From positions 1 through 32,324 of the forward strand of contig CAKUGR010000017.1 in NCBI GenBank assembly GCA_934654775.1: 32,324 nt of DNA. The letters are read 5' to 3'. The notes under the pieces were generated by a model. It was not told where the DNA came from, searched no databases, and worked only from the letters and a program-made list of their open reading frames with translations. Made by a program: the position numbers and the translations under genes. Origin of the DNA: an uncultured Collinsella sp. Its GTDB lineage: Bacteria > Actinomycetota > Coriobacteriia > Coriobacteriales > Coriobacteriaceae. This document shows positions 14,627 through 22,419 of the stretch, in pieces (positions within the stretch are counted from its first letter, which is position 1; every line of letters begins with the position of its first letter).

Positions 14627-15418
14627 ATGGTTATCAAGACAATCCTGATTTTCCTTATCGCCCTTTTGGGCTATTCCGAGTGGCTGACGGGCACGAGCTA
14701 CCTCCAGCGCCCCATTGTGCTCGGACCTCTGGTCGGCCTTGTCATGGGCGATGTGGTGACCGGCACGATCATGGGCGCCACGATGGAGCTTGCTATGGTC
14801 GGCGCCATCTCGGTCGGTGCCTATAACCCGCCCGATACGATTTCCGGAACCATCCTGGGCGTATCCCTTGCCATGCAGGCCGGCGCGGACGCCTCGGCGG
14901 CACTGACCCTGGGTATTCCCATCGCCACGATCGTTCTGGCACTCGACACGGCCTTGGGCCAGCCGGTCATGCTGCTGCTGGTGCACCGTATCGACAAGAA
15001 CGTCGAGGACGGAGACACCAAGGCCATCACGCGCAACATGCTCATCGCCGGTTACGCGCAGAGCTGGTGCGGCCTGTTGATCATTCCCCTGGCATTCTTC
15101 TTTGGCGCTGACGCCGTCGCCAGCCTGCTCAACATCATTCCCGATTTCGTTCAGACCGGTATGGATGTCGCCGCTGCCTTCTTGCCTGCACTCGGCTTTG
15201 CAATGCTGGCTCAGATGATTATGAACAAGACCGTGGCACCGTTCTTCTTCGCAGGCTTCTTCCTCGTTGCCTACTTTGGCATTAGCACGACGGGCGTGGC
15301 GATCTTCGCCGCGATTATCGTCGTCGCGATGACGGTTTTGGGCGAGAAGAAAAAGGCGGAGCAGCCCGTAGCGGTAACCGAGGATCCTGCGATTGGGAGT
15401 GGGTTCGATGAGTTTTAA
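14627..15418 (+). CDS. PTS mannose-family EIIC, copy 3
   Basis: EIIC of 263 residues with LQRPIVLGPLVGLVMGD and ELAMVGAISVGAYNPPD, the family marks. It belongs to a different EIIC lineage from copies 1 and 2 (no shared DNA), so unit C has a distinct membrane module although its deglycase and EIIA closely resemble those of unit A. It starts 8 nt after EIIB and overlaps EIID. The C-terminus (DPAIGSGFDEF) keeps the acidic tail of the other copies. Confidence 0.92.
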   Translation: MVIKTILIFLIALLGYSEWLTGTSYLQRPIVLGPLVGLVMGDVVTGTIMGATMELAMVGAISVGAYNPPDTISGTILGVSLAMQAGADASAALTLGIPIATIVLALDTALGQPVMLLLVHRIDKNVEDGDTKAITRNMLIAGYAQSWCGLLIIPLAFFFGADAVASLLNIIPDFVQTGMDVAAAFLPALGFAMLAQMIMNKTVAPFFFAGFFLVAYFGISTTGVAIFAAIIVVAMTVLGEKKKAEQPVAVTEDPAIGSGFDEF

Positions 15419-16244
15419 GTTTGAGTCTTCCTACGACGGGCTGATTACCCGCGCAGATCTTAAGAAACTGTTCTGGCGCTCGATTCCCTATGAGCATTCC
15501 TGGAACTACGAGCGTATGGGACACATCGGCTTTATGTGGGCTCTCATGCCGATCCTGCGCAAGCTCTATCCGCAGGATGCGGACTTTAAGGCTGCGCTCA
15601 AGCGCCACATGGAGCTCTATAACGTCACGCCGTACATCTCGACGCTCCCCATGTCCATTGCCGCGGCAATGGAGGAGGTCAACGCTACCGACGAGGGCTT
15701 TGACACGAGCGCAATCTCCAACGTTAAGCTCGCGTTGATGGGTCCGCTTTCCGGCGTGGGCGACGCCTTCTACTGGGGCACGCTGCGCATTTTGGCTACG
15801 GGCGTTGGCACCTCGCTGGCGCTGCAGGGTTCTATCCTTGGCCCGATTTTGTTCCTGCTGGTGTTCAATGTTCCCCACTACATCATTCGCTATGTGCTGA
15901 CGTTTGTGGGATATCGCTTTGGCTCGGACATGATCAGCAAGGTCCAGGAGTCGGGCATCATGGACACGATCGTCAAGATGGCCTCCATCATGGGCGCTAT
16001 GGTGATCGGCGCCATGACCATGGAGATGGTCACGGTGGACATTCCGCTCATGGTTGGCGCGGGCGATGGCGCTCAGACGCTGGCCGAGCTACTCAACGGC
16101 ATCTTCCCGGGCTTTGTCACGATGGGGCTGTTTGGAATCGTCTATCTCATGCTCAAGAAGAAGATGAATCCGCTGCTCATCATGCTGGTGATCTTGCTCG
16201 TGAGTATCGCCGGTGCGTTCTTTGGAGTGCTTGGTGTTCAGTAG
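15408..16244 (+). CDS. PTS mannose-family EIID, copy 3
   Basis: EIID of 278 residues. The N-terminal LITRADLKKLFWRSIPYEHSWNYERM is textbook EIID, and LMGPLSGVGDAFYWGTLRI is conserved. ATG 15408 overlaps the EIIC stop region by 11 nt, with GGGAG upstream; an ATG-like start at 15393 would add five residues. It is diverged from the identical EIID copies 1 and 2. It is followed by a terminator and then the FrlC-like gene. Confidence 0.92.
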   Translation: MSFKFESSYDGLITRADLKKLFWRSIPYEHSWNYERMGHIGFMWALMPILRKLYPQDADFKAALKRHMELYNVTPYISTLPMSIAAAMEEVNATDEGFDTSAISNVKLALMGPLSGVGDAFYWGTLRILATGVGTSLALQGSILGPILFLLVFNVPHYIIRYVLTFVGYRFGSDMISKVQESGIMDTIVKMASIMGAMVIGAMTMEMVTVDIPLMVGAGDGAQTLAELLNGIFPGFVTMGLFGIVYLMLKKKMNPLLIMLVILLVSIAGAFFGVLGVQ

Positions 16245-16273
16245 GGCATCCGTCATAATCGAAACAATGTAAG

Positions 16274-16310
16274 AGGGGGCGTCGCGCACACTGTGGTGCG
16301 GCGCCCTTTT
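16274..16310 (+). terminator. Intrinsic terminator after unit C EIID
   Basis: GGGCGTCGCGCAC pairs imperfectly with GTGGTGCGGCGCCC across a short loop, followed by TTTT. The next start codon is 18 nt downstream. Confidence 0.75.
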
Positions 16311-16327
16311 GCCGAAAGGTGGACAAG

Positions 16328-17164
16328 ATGGAGTATCCACAGCTTGCCGTTATGAATATCAGCCATCGTTACTTTGACCTGGAGGAGTTCTTTTCCTCGG
16401 CGGCGGCCTCGGGCTATACGTGCTGCGAGCTTTGGACGGGGGCGATGCACCTGTATGTCGATTGCCATGGCTATGATTCGCTCGAGCAGGTGAAGGAACT
16501 TTCGCAGCGATATGGGGTTCGGATTGTCGGCATTTGCCCCGAGCAGAATAACCCCAAGCCGTGGAATATCGCGGCGCGCGGGGAGGAGTCGCGTGCCCGT
16601 ACGCTCGCGTACTTTAAGAATGTTGTGGATATTGCGGCGGAGGTTGGGGCCGAGCAGGTCATGGTGTCGAGCGGTTGGGCGTTTTTGAACGAGCCGATCG
16701 AAGACGCATGGGGGCGCAGCGCCTCGATGCTGCGTGCGATTGCCGAGTATGCGGGCGAGCGCGGCGTTCGCCTGGTGCTTGAGGCCTTGCAACCGGTTGA
16801 GTCGATGATCGTGAACTCGGCTGCCGATACCAAGCGCATGATTGACGCGGTTGACCATCCGGCGCTCAAGGCGTGCCTTGATATGGGCGCCATGGCGGTG
16901 GCGGGGGATACCATCGATGATTATTTCGATGCGCTCGGCGATGACGTCGCCCACGTGCACTTTGTCGATGTTGCGGCAGATGGCACGACGCATCTGGCCT
17001 GGGGTGACGGCGACCGCGATATGCGTGCCGACCTGGATAGGCTGGTGGCGCGCGGCTATCGTGGAGTGGTTTCGGCAGAGACATACGACGGGCGCTATTT
17101 CGCCGATCCCGCGGCAGCCGATGCCCAGGTGATGGCAGTGTACCGCCGCGCGATTGGCGCCTAG
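16328..17164 (+). CDS. FrlC-like sugar-amine 3-epimerase (TIM-barrel, AP-endonuclease-2 fold)
   Basis: Cytosolic 278-residue TIM-barrel protein of the sugar isomerase/epimerase group. It resembles E. coli FrlC, which interconverts fructoselysine and psicoselysine: VLEALQPVESMIVNSAAD parallels ILEPLTPYESNVVCNAND, and both keep IVGICPEQN / IIGYTPETN. Candidate metal ligands are Glu152, Asp185, His211 and Glu251, in the family order E-D-H-E. ATG 16328 has GAAAGG at 8-nt spacing; a GTG at 16319 would add three residues. It closes the PTS locus and strengthens the Amadori-product reading, but there is no FrlD-type kinase, so the enzyme may act on a 6-phosphate or on substrate brought in by a non-PTS permease. 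Confidence 0.8.
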   Translation: MEYPQLAVMNISHRYFDLEEFFSSAAASGYTCCELWTGAMHLYVDCHGYDSLEQVKELSQRYGVRIVGICPEQNNPKPWNIAARGEESRARTLAYFKNVVDIAAEVGAEQVMVSSGWAFLNEPIEDAWGRSASMLRAIAEYAGERGVRLVLEALQPVESMIVNSAADTKRMIDAVDHPALKACLDMGAMAVAGDTIDDYFDALGDDVAHVHFVDVAADGTTHLAWGDGDRDMRADLDRLVARGYRGVVSAETYDGRYFADPAAADAQVMAVYRRAIGA

Positions 17165-17294
17165 GCGAGACGGGGCGCCGAGCTGCTGTTCGGTGGATTT
17201 CGGCTGGGCGCTCGAAATGGGACGCGCTTTCCCTATGTTTCCAAATGAATACGCTGTGAGCCGAGGAGGACGATTTTCCCCGCAAGCACTCTAG

Positions 17295-17339
17295 TATGCT
17301 AAAGTACCCAGAAGACCGGCGGAGCTATGCCGGTCTTCT
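17295..17339 (+). promoter_or_regulatory. Candidate his promoter and leader hairpin
   Basis: TATGCT (17295-17300) is a plausible -10 without a good -35. Just after it, AGAAGACCGGC (17310-17320) pairs perfectly with GCCGGTCTTCT (17329-17339) around an 8-nt loop; only GTTCTA follows, not a T-tract. No His-rich leader peptide and no T-box sequence is seen. Confidence 0.4.
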
Positions 17340-17375
17340 GTTCTATACGAAGCACAGCATGAGGAGGCTCACCAG

Positions 17376-19091
17376 ATGACGGCCACACCGTGGGGATTCC
17401 GGGACATATTGCCCGAGGAGGCTCAGGCGCGCGAGGAGATCGCATGTACGGTGAAGGGCTGCTTTAGGGAGCATCATTACCTTCCGGTTGAGACGCCGCT
17501 GCTCGAGGATAAGGGTTCGCTCGAGGAGGGCGGCCGCATCGCGGACACGCCGTTTAAGCTCTTTGATGACGACGGTCGCCTGCTGGTGGTCCGTCCCGAC
17601 AACACGCTGCCGATCGTGCGCCTGGTCTCGACCCGTATGCGCGCGGCCGACTTGCCGCTGCGCCTGCGCTATGAGGCGCCGGTGGTTCGTGAGTGCCAAC
17701 GCAATGCCGGCGGTTCGCGCCAGTTTACGCAGCTGGGCTTTGAGCTTATCGGTGCGGGCGATACCGCGGGCGATGTCGAGATTGTCTCGCTGGTCGCCGA
17801 GGCCGTGCGCAAGCTCGCGCTGCCCGATGCGCGCATTATCGCAGGTAGCGTGCGTCCGTTTAAGGAGCTGCTCGCGGCATGCGAGGATCGCGAGCTGGCT
17901 GCCGAGGCGCTGCGTTGCGTGCATGCCAACGACTTTGTGGGCCTCGATGCCCGCGTGGCGGAAAGCAACGAGCCCGAGGCCGTCAAGGCCGCCATTAGCG
18001 AGCTGCCGCGCCTGCATGGCGGCGTCGAGGTGCTCGACCGCGTGGATGCGTTGCTGGCGGCGGCCGGTATCGTCGCGCCGCTCACGCGCGAGCTGCGAGC
18101 CCTGGTTGAGGGCCTGACTCCCGAGGACGCCCAGGTGCTGTCCTTCGACTTCTCCATCATGAATTCCTTCGATTACTACACCGGCCTGGTCTTTAAGGCC
18201 TATGCCGGTGGTCTGCCCGATCCGGTCGGCTCGGGCGGTCGCTACGACTCCATCTTTACCGGCGCATTTGGTGACGGTATCGAGGTGCCGGCGGCGGGCT
18301 TCGCCTTTTCGCTCGAGCGCCTGGAGGCCGCGCGCACCTCGGCCGAGGACGCTGCCTCCGATGGCGACCACGCCGCGGGGCGCGGCGCCGAGGGCCCGCT
18401 GCGCATCGCCGTTCCCAAGGGTTCGCTTAAGGCCGATACCCTCGACGTGCTCGAGGCTGCGGGCCTGGACGTCTCCGAGTTGCGCGATCCCGGCCGTCAC
18501 CTGATTGTGCGCGGTCGCGACACACGTGCCGGCGAGGGCGCGGTCGGCGATATTGAGTTTGTTATCGTGCGCCCCAGCGACGCGCCCGCCTTTGTGGGCT
18601 GCGGTGGTGCCGATTGCGGCATCTGCGGCTGGGATTCGCTTATCGAGGCGGACCTCAACCTGCTGCAGCTCGTCGATCTGGGCTACGGCCTGTGCACTTT
18701 CATTGAGGCGGAGCCCGCATGGCGCGCCGGCCAGGCCGAGCGCAACTATGCCCGCCGCGGGTCGCTTCGCGTGGCCACCAAGTACCCGCGCATCGCGAGC
18801 GCTTGGTATGCCGAGCGCGGCGTGAATGCCGATATCGTCTCTCTGCACGGCAATATTGAACTGGGCCCCATCGTCGGCATGGCCGATCGCATCGTGGACA
18901 TTACCGCCACGGGCGCCACGCTGCGCGACAACGACTTGGTCATCACAGGCCGCATCATGGATTGCACGGCGCGCTTCTTCGTTAACCCGGGAGCTGCACG
19001 TTTGGACCCGCGTGTGCGTAACCTGGCCGATCGCCTGGCCGCGGCCGTGAAGGACAAGCATTTTGAGCCCGTCGCGGGCTCGGCACAATAG
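17376..19091 (+). CDS. hisZG: HisZ-HisG fusion: ATP phosphoribosyltransferase with built-in regulatory subunit
   Basis: 571 residues in one frame. Residues 1-317 are HisZ, the histidyl-tRNA-synthetase-like regulatory subunit: WGFRDILPEEA, VRPDNTLPIVRLVSTR, RYEAPVVRE, FDFSIMNSFDYYTGLVF and GGRYDSI. A low-complexity Ala/Asp/Glu linker covers about 318-341. Residues 342-571 are short-form HisG, which joins ATP and PRPP in the first step of histidine synthesis: LRIAVPKGSL, VATKYPRIA, GNIELGPIVGMADRIVDI and the PRPP loop TATGATLRDN. HisZ and HisG are normally separate subunits of a hetero-octamer. The HisG 'G.ADlGivGkD' stretch reads GCGGADCGICGWD, with Cys409, Cys414 and Cys417 where most HisGs have none. 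ATG follows GAGGAGG. First gene of the his cluster. Confidence 0.92.
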   Translation: MTATPWGFRDILPEEAQAREEIACTVKGCFREHHYLPVETPLLEDKGSLEEGGRIADTPFKLFDDDGRLLVVRPDNTLPIVRLVSTRMRAADLPLRLRYEAPVVRECQRNAGGSRQFTQLGFELIGAGDTAGDVEIVSLVAEAVRKLALPDARIIAGSVRPFKELLAACEDRELAAEALRCVHANDFVGLDARVAESNEPEAVKAAISELPRLHGGVEVLDRVDALLAAAGIVAPLTRELRALVEGLTPEDAQVLSFDFSIMNSFDYYTGLVFKAYAGGLPDPVGSGGRYDSIFTGAFGDGIEVPAAGFAFSLERLEAARTSAEDAASDGDHAAGRGAEGPLRIAVPKGSLKADTLDVLEAAGLDVSELRDPGRHLIVRGRDTRAGEGAVGDIEFVIVRPSDAPAFVGCGGADCGICGWDSLIEADLNLLQLVDLGYGLCTFIEAEPAWRAGQAERNYARRGSLRVATKYPRIASAWYAERGVNADIVSLHGNIELGPIVGMADRIVDITATGATLRDNDLVITGRIMDCTARFFVNPGAARLDPRVRNLADRLAAAVKDKHFEPVAGSAQ

Positions 19092-19196
19092 CGCGAGCGC
19101 GCACGGGCGCCCCCATGTCCGGGCCGCGGGCCGATTGGCACTGCTGCCCGGTCTCACGTTTCTCAAACGCAACCTCGACTGATAGGGGATACCGAT

Positions 19197-20633
19197 ATGA
19201 AGACCATCAAACTTGCTCCCGGCGAGCGCCTCGTTACCAACCAGCTCAACCGCAAGGGCGTGCTGCCGCAAAACATCGTCGACGCCGCCCGCGATATCGT
19301 GGCCAACGTGCGCGCCAACGGCGATGCCGCGGTGCGCGATTACTGTCAGCGTTTTGACGGTGTTGAGCTGCAGAGCTTCCGCCTGCCGCAAGAGCAGATC
19401 GATGCCGCGCTCGAGGGCCTCGACCCGGCCTTTGTCGCCGCGCTTGAGAAGGCCGCGCGTCAGATCCGCGAGTTCCACCAGCGCGAGGTCGAGCAGAGCT
19501 GGTTTACCACGCGCCCGGACGGCACGATGCTCGGCGTTAAGGTGACCCCGCTTGCGGCGGCCGGCATCTACGTGCCGGGCGGTCGCGCGCAGTATCCCTC
19601 CACGGTGCTCATGAATGCCATTCCCGCCAAGGTGGCCGGCGTCAAGCGCGTGGTCATGGTGACCCCGCCGCAAAAAGACGGCCTGATCAGCCCCTATACG
19701 CTCGCCGCGGCCAAGCTTGGCGGCGTGGACGAGATCTATATGGTGGGCGGCGCTCAGGCCGTGGCCGCGCTGGCGTACGGCACCGAGACCATTCCGCGCG
19801 TCGATAAGATCACCGGCCCGGGCAATGCCTTTGTCGCCGCGGCCAAGCAGATCGTGTCGGGAGACGTGGGCATCGACATGGTCGCTGGCCCGTCCGAGGT
19901 CTGCGTGCTGGCCGACGCCACCGCCAAGCCCATGGTGGTCGCTGCCGACCTGATGGCCCAGGCCGAGCACGATCCGCTGGCCGCCTGCTATCTGGTGACC
20001 TGCGATGAGCAGTTTGCGCGCGAGGTCGAGGCCGGCATCGACATCCTGGTCGCGCAGTCGCCGCGTGCCGAGATCACCCGTGCCTCGCTCGAAAACGAGG
20101 GCACGATTGTCGTCGCTGCCGACATGGCCGCCGCCGTCGAGGCCGTGAACACCGTGGCGCCCGAGCACTTGGAGCTGCACTGCAAGGATGCGATGGGCCT
20201 ACTCGGCGGCATTCGCAACGCCGGCGCCATCTTTGTGGGCGCCTGGAGCTCCGAGCCACTTGGCGATTACGTTGCCGGCCCCAACCACACGCTGCCGACC
20301 GGCGGCACGGCCATGTTCTCCAACCCGCTTTCGGTGGAGGAGTTCGTCAAGCGTTCGAGCGTTATCTGCTATACGCCCGAGGGCCTGCTCTCCGACGCTC
20401 CCGCCACGCAGCGCCTGGCCGAGGCCGAGGGCCTGTGGGCACACGCGCTTTCGGCCGCGTTGCGCCGTCGCGTGCTGGAGCAGGGCGAGGACTCTGTGAG
20501 TGCTGAGTCGCTGGCGGCAGCCGATCTGACTAAGGTTGCCTGGCCGGGCGACGCCGTGGCGACCGTTGCCGAAGGCGTTGACCTGGCGGCCGCTGCGGGC
20601 AGCGCCGCTGGCGCGGCCGGCGAGGAGGCCTAA
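19197..20633 (+). CDS. hisD: Histidinol dehydrogenase
   Basis: Zinc- and NAD-dependent enzyme oxidising histidinol to histidine, the last two steps. 478 residues with all signatures: [22 protein letters not shown] (about 123-144), [35 protein letters not shown] (231-240), Gln255 and His258 as zinc ligands, catalytic Glu323-His324 in APEHL, and [14 protein letters not shown]. The family is usually about 430 residues; here a tail of about 45 residues ends in an Ala/Gly-rich [15 protein letters not shown]. The tail also carries the GAGGAGG ribosome binding site of hisC, whose ATG is one base after the stop. AGGGGAT precedes the start. Confidence 0.96.
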   Translation: MKTIKLAPGERLVTNQLNRKGVLPQNIVDAARDIVANVRANGDAAVRDYCQRFDGVELQSFRLPQEQIDAALEGLDPAFVAALEKAARQIREFHQREVEQSWFTTRPDGTMLGVKVTPLAAAGIYVPGGRAQYPSTVLMNAIPAKVAGVKRVVMVTPPQKDGLISPYTLAAAKLGGVDEIYMVGGAQAVAALAYGTETIPRVDKITGPGNAFVAAAKQIVSGDVGIDMVAGPSEVCVLADATAKPMVVAADLMAQAEHDPLAACYLVTCDEQFAREVEAGIDILVAQSPRAEITRASLENEGTIVVAADMAAAVEAVNTVAPEHLELHCKDAMGLLGGIRNAGAIFVGAWSSEPLGDYVAGPNHTLPTGGTAMFSNPLSVEEFVKRSSVICYTPEGLLSDAPATQRLAEAEGLWAHALSAALRRRVLEQGEDSVSAESLAAADLTKVAWPGDAVATVAEGVDLAAAAGSAAGAAGEEA

Positions 20634-20634
20634 G

Positions 20635-21750
20635 ATGGCCGAGCTTTCACCCCGCATGAAGGAGCTCGTCCAGCCTTACTTGGCCGGTATTGAGCCCTAT
20701 GATCCCAACTTTACGCCCACACGCATCAACCTTTCGGCCAACGAGAACACCTATCCCGTGCCGGCTGGCGTGAGCGAGGCGGTCGATGCGGCCCTTGCTG
20801 CCACACCGCTCAACCGCTATCCCGATCCCATGTCCAACGACCTGCGCGACGAGCTTGCTGCCTGGCATGGCGTGACGCGCGAGAACATCTGCGTGGGCAA
20901 CGGCGGCGATGAACTGCTCTATAACTTCCTGCTGGCGTTTGGCGGTGCGGGGCGGACCCTGCTCAACTGCCCGCCGTGCTTTAGCGAGTACGCCTTCTTT
21001 GCGTCGCTGTGCCAGACCGAGGTGCGCGACGTGTGGCGCGACCCGGCGAGCTTTGAGCTCGACCAGGCCGCCGTGCTTGCGGCGGCGCCCGAGTGCAATC
21101 TGGCCATCGTGACCTCGCCCAACAATCCCACGGGCGATGTGGCTCCGCTCGACTTTGTCGCGGCGCTGTGCGACGTCTGCCCCGGCATGGTGATGGTCGA
21201 CGAGGCCTACGTTGAGTTTGCCGATGATTCGTTTGGCGCGGCAACCACGGCGCAGGGACTTATCGCCGAGCATCCCAACCTGGTGATTCTGCACACGCTG
21301 TCCAAGGCGTTTGGCGCCGCCGGCGCGCGTCTGGGTTATGTGATCGCAGCGCCCGAGGTTATCGAGGTGTTCGCGGCGATTCGCCAGATCTACTCGGTCA
21401 ACGTGCTGAGCCAGGCGGCGGCGCTTGCCTGCGTGCGTGCCCGCGATGCGTACGCGCCCGTGGTGGCGCTGGTCGCGGCTGAGCGTGATCGCGAGCTGGC
21501 TGCCCTGCGTAGGATGGCTGCCGATGGCTTGTCCGTGGAGGCGTGGCCGTCCGCGGCGAACTTTGTGCTCGTGCGCACGCCGCATGCCACGCGCGTGCGC
21601 GAGCGTCTGCGCGACGAGTATTCCATTTTGGTGCGCGACTTTAGCTACGCGCCGGGCCTTGCGGACTGCCTGCGCATTACCGTGGGAACGCCGCGCGAAA
21701 ACGATGAGGTGCTGGCCGCGTTTGCCATGCTGGTGAAGGAGGAGATGTAG
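20635..21750 (+). CDS. hisC: Histidinol-phosphate aminotransferase
   Basis: PLP enzyme transferring the amino group from glutamate to imidazole-acetol phosphate. 371 residues, fold-type I. Visible are INLSANENTYPVPAGV (31-46), NRYPDP (60-65), VGNGGDELL (87-95), SPNNPTGD (161-168), VMVDEAYVEF (186-195), and Lys224 in HTLSKAFG as the PLP Schiff-base lysine. ATG 20635 sits one base after the hisD stop with GAGGAGG upstream; the longer open frame that starts inside hisD is rejected. It abuts hisB directly. Confidence 0.95.
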   Translation: MAELSPRMKELVQPYLAGIEPYDPNFTPTRINLSANENTYPVPAGVSEAVDAALAATPLNRYPDPMSNDLRDELAAWHGVTRENICVGNGGDELLYNFLLAFGGAGRTLLNCPPCFSEYAFFASLCQTEVRDVWRDPASFELDQAAVLAAAPECNLAIVTSPNNPTGDVAPLDFVAALCDVCPGMVMVDEAYVEFADDSFGAATTAQGLIAEHPNLVILHTLSKAFGAAGARLGYVIAAPEVIEVFAAIRQIYSVNVLSQAAALACVRARDAYAPVVALVAAERDRELAALRRMAADGLSVEAWPSAANFVLVRTPHATRVRERLRDEYSILVRDFSYAPGLADCLRITVGTPRENDEVLAAFAMLVKEEM

Positions 21751-22338
21751 ATGGGCCGTTATGCCGAGGTAACCCGCAAGACGGGCGAGACCGATATTGT
21801 CGTAAAGCTCGACCTGGACGGAACCGGTGTGTGCGATATCTCGACCGGCGTGCCGTTTTTCGACCACATGCTCAATGCCTTTGGCCGCCATGGTCTGTTT
21901 GACCTGACGGTGCACGTGGTGGGCGACGTGGAGGTCGACGCGCATCACACCGTCGAGGACACGGGCATTGTGCTGGGCGAGGCGTTTTGCCAGGCACTGG
22001 GCGATAAGGCGGGCATCACACGCTTTGCCGACGCAGCGATTGCCATGGACGAGACGCTCGTGATGGCCGCCGTGGACATCTCGGGTCGTGGGCAGGCCTA
22101 CTGCGAGCTGCCCGTGCCGACCGAGCGCGTGGGCAGCTTCGATACCGAGCTGGCCGTCGAGTTCTTCTACGCCTTTGCGCGCGATGCCAAGCTCACGCTG
22201 CACGTGCGCGAGCTGGCGGGTGGCAATTCGCACCACATTATCGAGGCCGCCTTTAAGGCCGTGGGCCGCACGATGCGCCACGCCTGCGAGCTGGACCCCC
22301 GCGTGCAAGGCATCCCCAGCACCAAGGGCTCACTGTAG
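21751..22338 (+). CDS. hisB: Imidazoleglycerol-phosphate dehydratase (monofunctional)
   Basis: 195 residues, the size of the single-domain dehydratase, with the two metal-binding motifs HHTVED (65-70) and HHIIEA (161-166). The N-terminal histidinol-phosphatase domain of the enterobacterial HisB is absent, so a separate phosphatase is needed; the PHP protein at 25550-26461 fits. The ATG follows the hisC TAG without a gap and uses GGAGGAG in the end of hisC. Confidence 0.96.
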   Translation: MGRYAEVTRKTGETDIVVKLDLDGTGVCDISTGVPFFDHMLNAFGRHGLFDLTVHVVGDVEVDAHHTVEDTGIVLGEAFCQALGDKAGITRFADAAIAMDETLVMAAVDISGRGQAYCELPVPTERVGSFDTELAVEFFYAFARDAKLTLHVRELAGGNSHHIIEAAFKAVGRTMRHACELDPRVQGIPSTKGSL

Positions 22339-22352
22339 CCACCGCAAAGGTA

Positions 22353-22393
22353 AAAACCACCACAAAGGGGACAGGCACCTTTGTGGTGGTTTT
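22353..22393. repeat. REP-like inverted repeat between hisB and hisH
   Basis: Perfect 16-bp arms (22353-22368 and 22378-22393) around GGACAGGCA. A partial second unit, CCACCGCAAAGG, lies 18 bp upstream of CCACCACAAAGG. It sits within the his operon, just ahead of the hisH ribosome binding site. There is no T-tract beyond TTTT at the end of the arm. Confidence 0.75.
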
Positions 22394-22419
22394 GGATGAT
22401 GAGAAAAAAGGAGGGTCGC

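Noticed and set aside
3435..16244. Reading the locus as a mannose or N-acetylgalactosamine (aga) PTS
   Set aside because: The SIS proteins carry FrlB-type motifs, a FrlC-like epimerase is present, and no AgaI/NagA-type deacetylase or aldolase is seen. An amino-sugar substrate remains a weaker alternative.
17165..17375. T-box or His attenuator ahead of the his cluster
   Set aside because: No T-box consensus, no His-codon run and no terminator T-tract after the hairpin.
17343..20180. 945-residue open frame on the minus strand opposite hisZG and hisD
   Set aside because: It mirrors two clear genes, has composition typical of the antisense of GC-rich codons (His/Arg/Gly-rich) and no recognisable domain.
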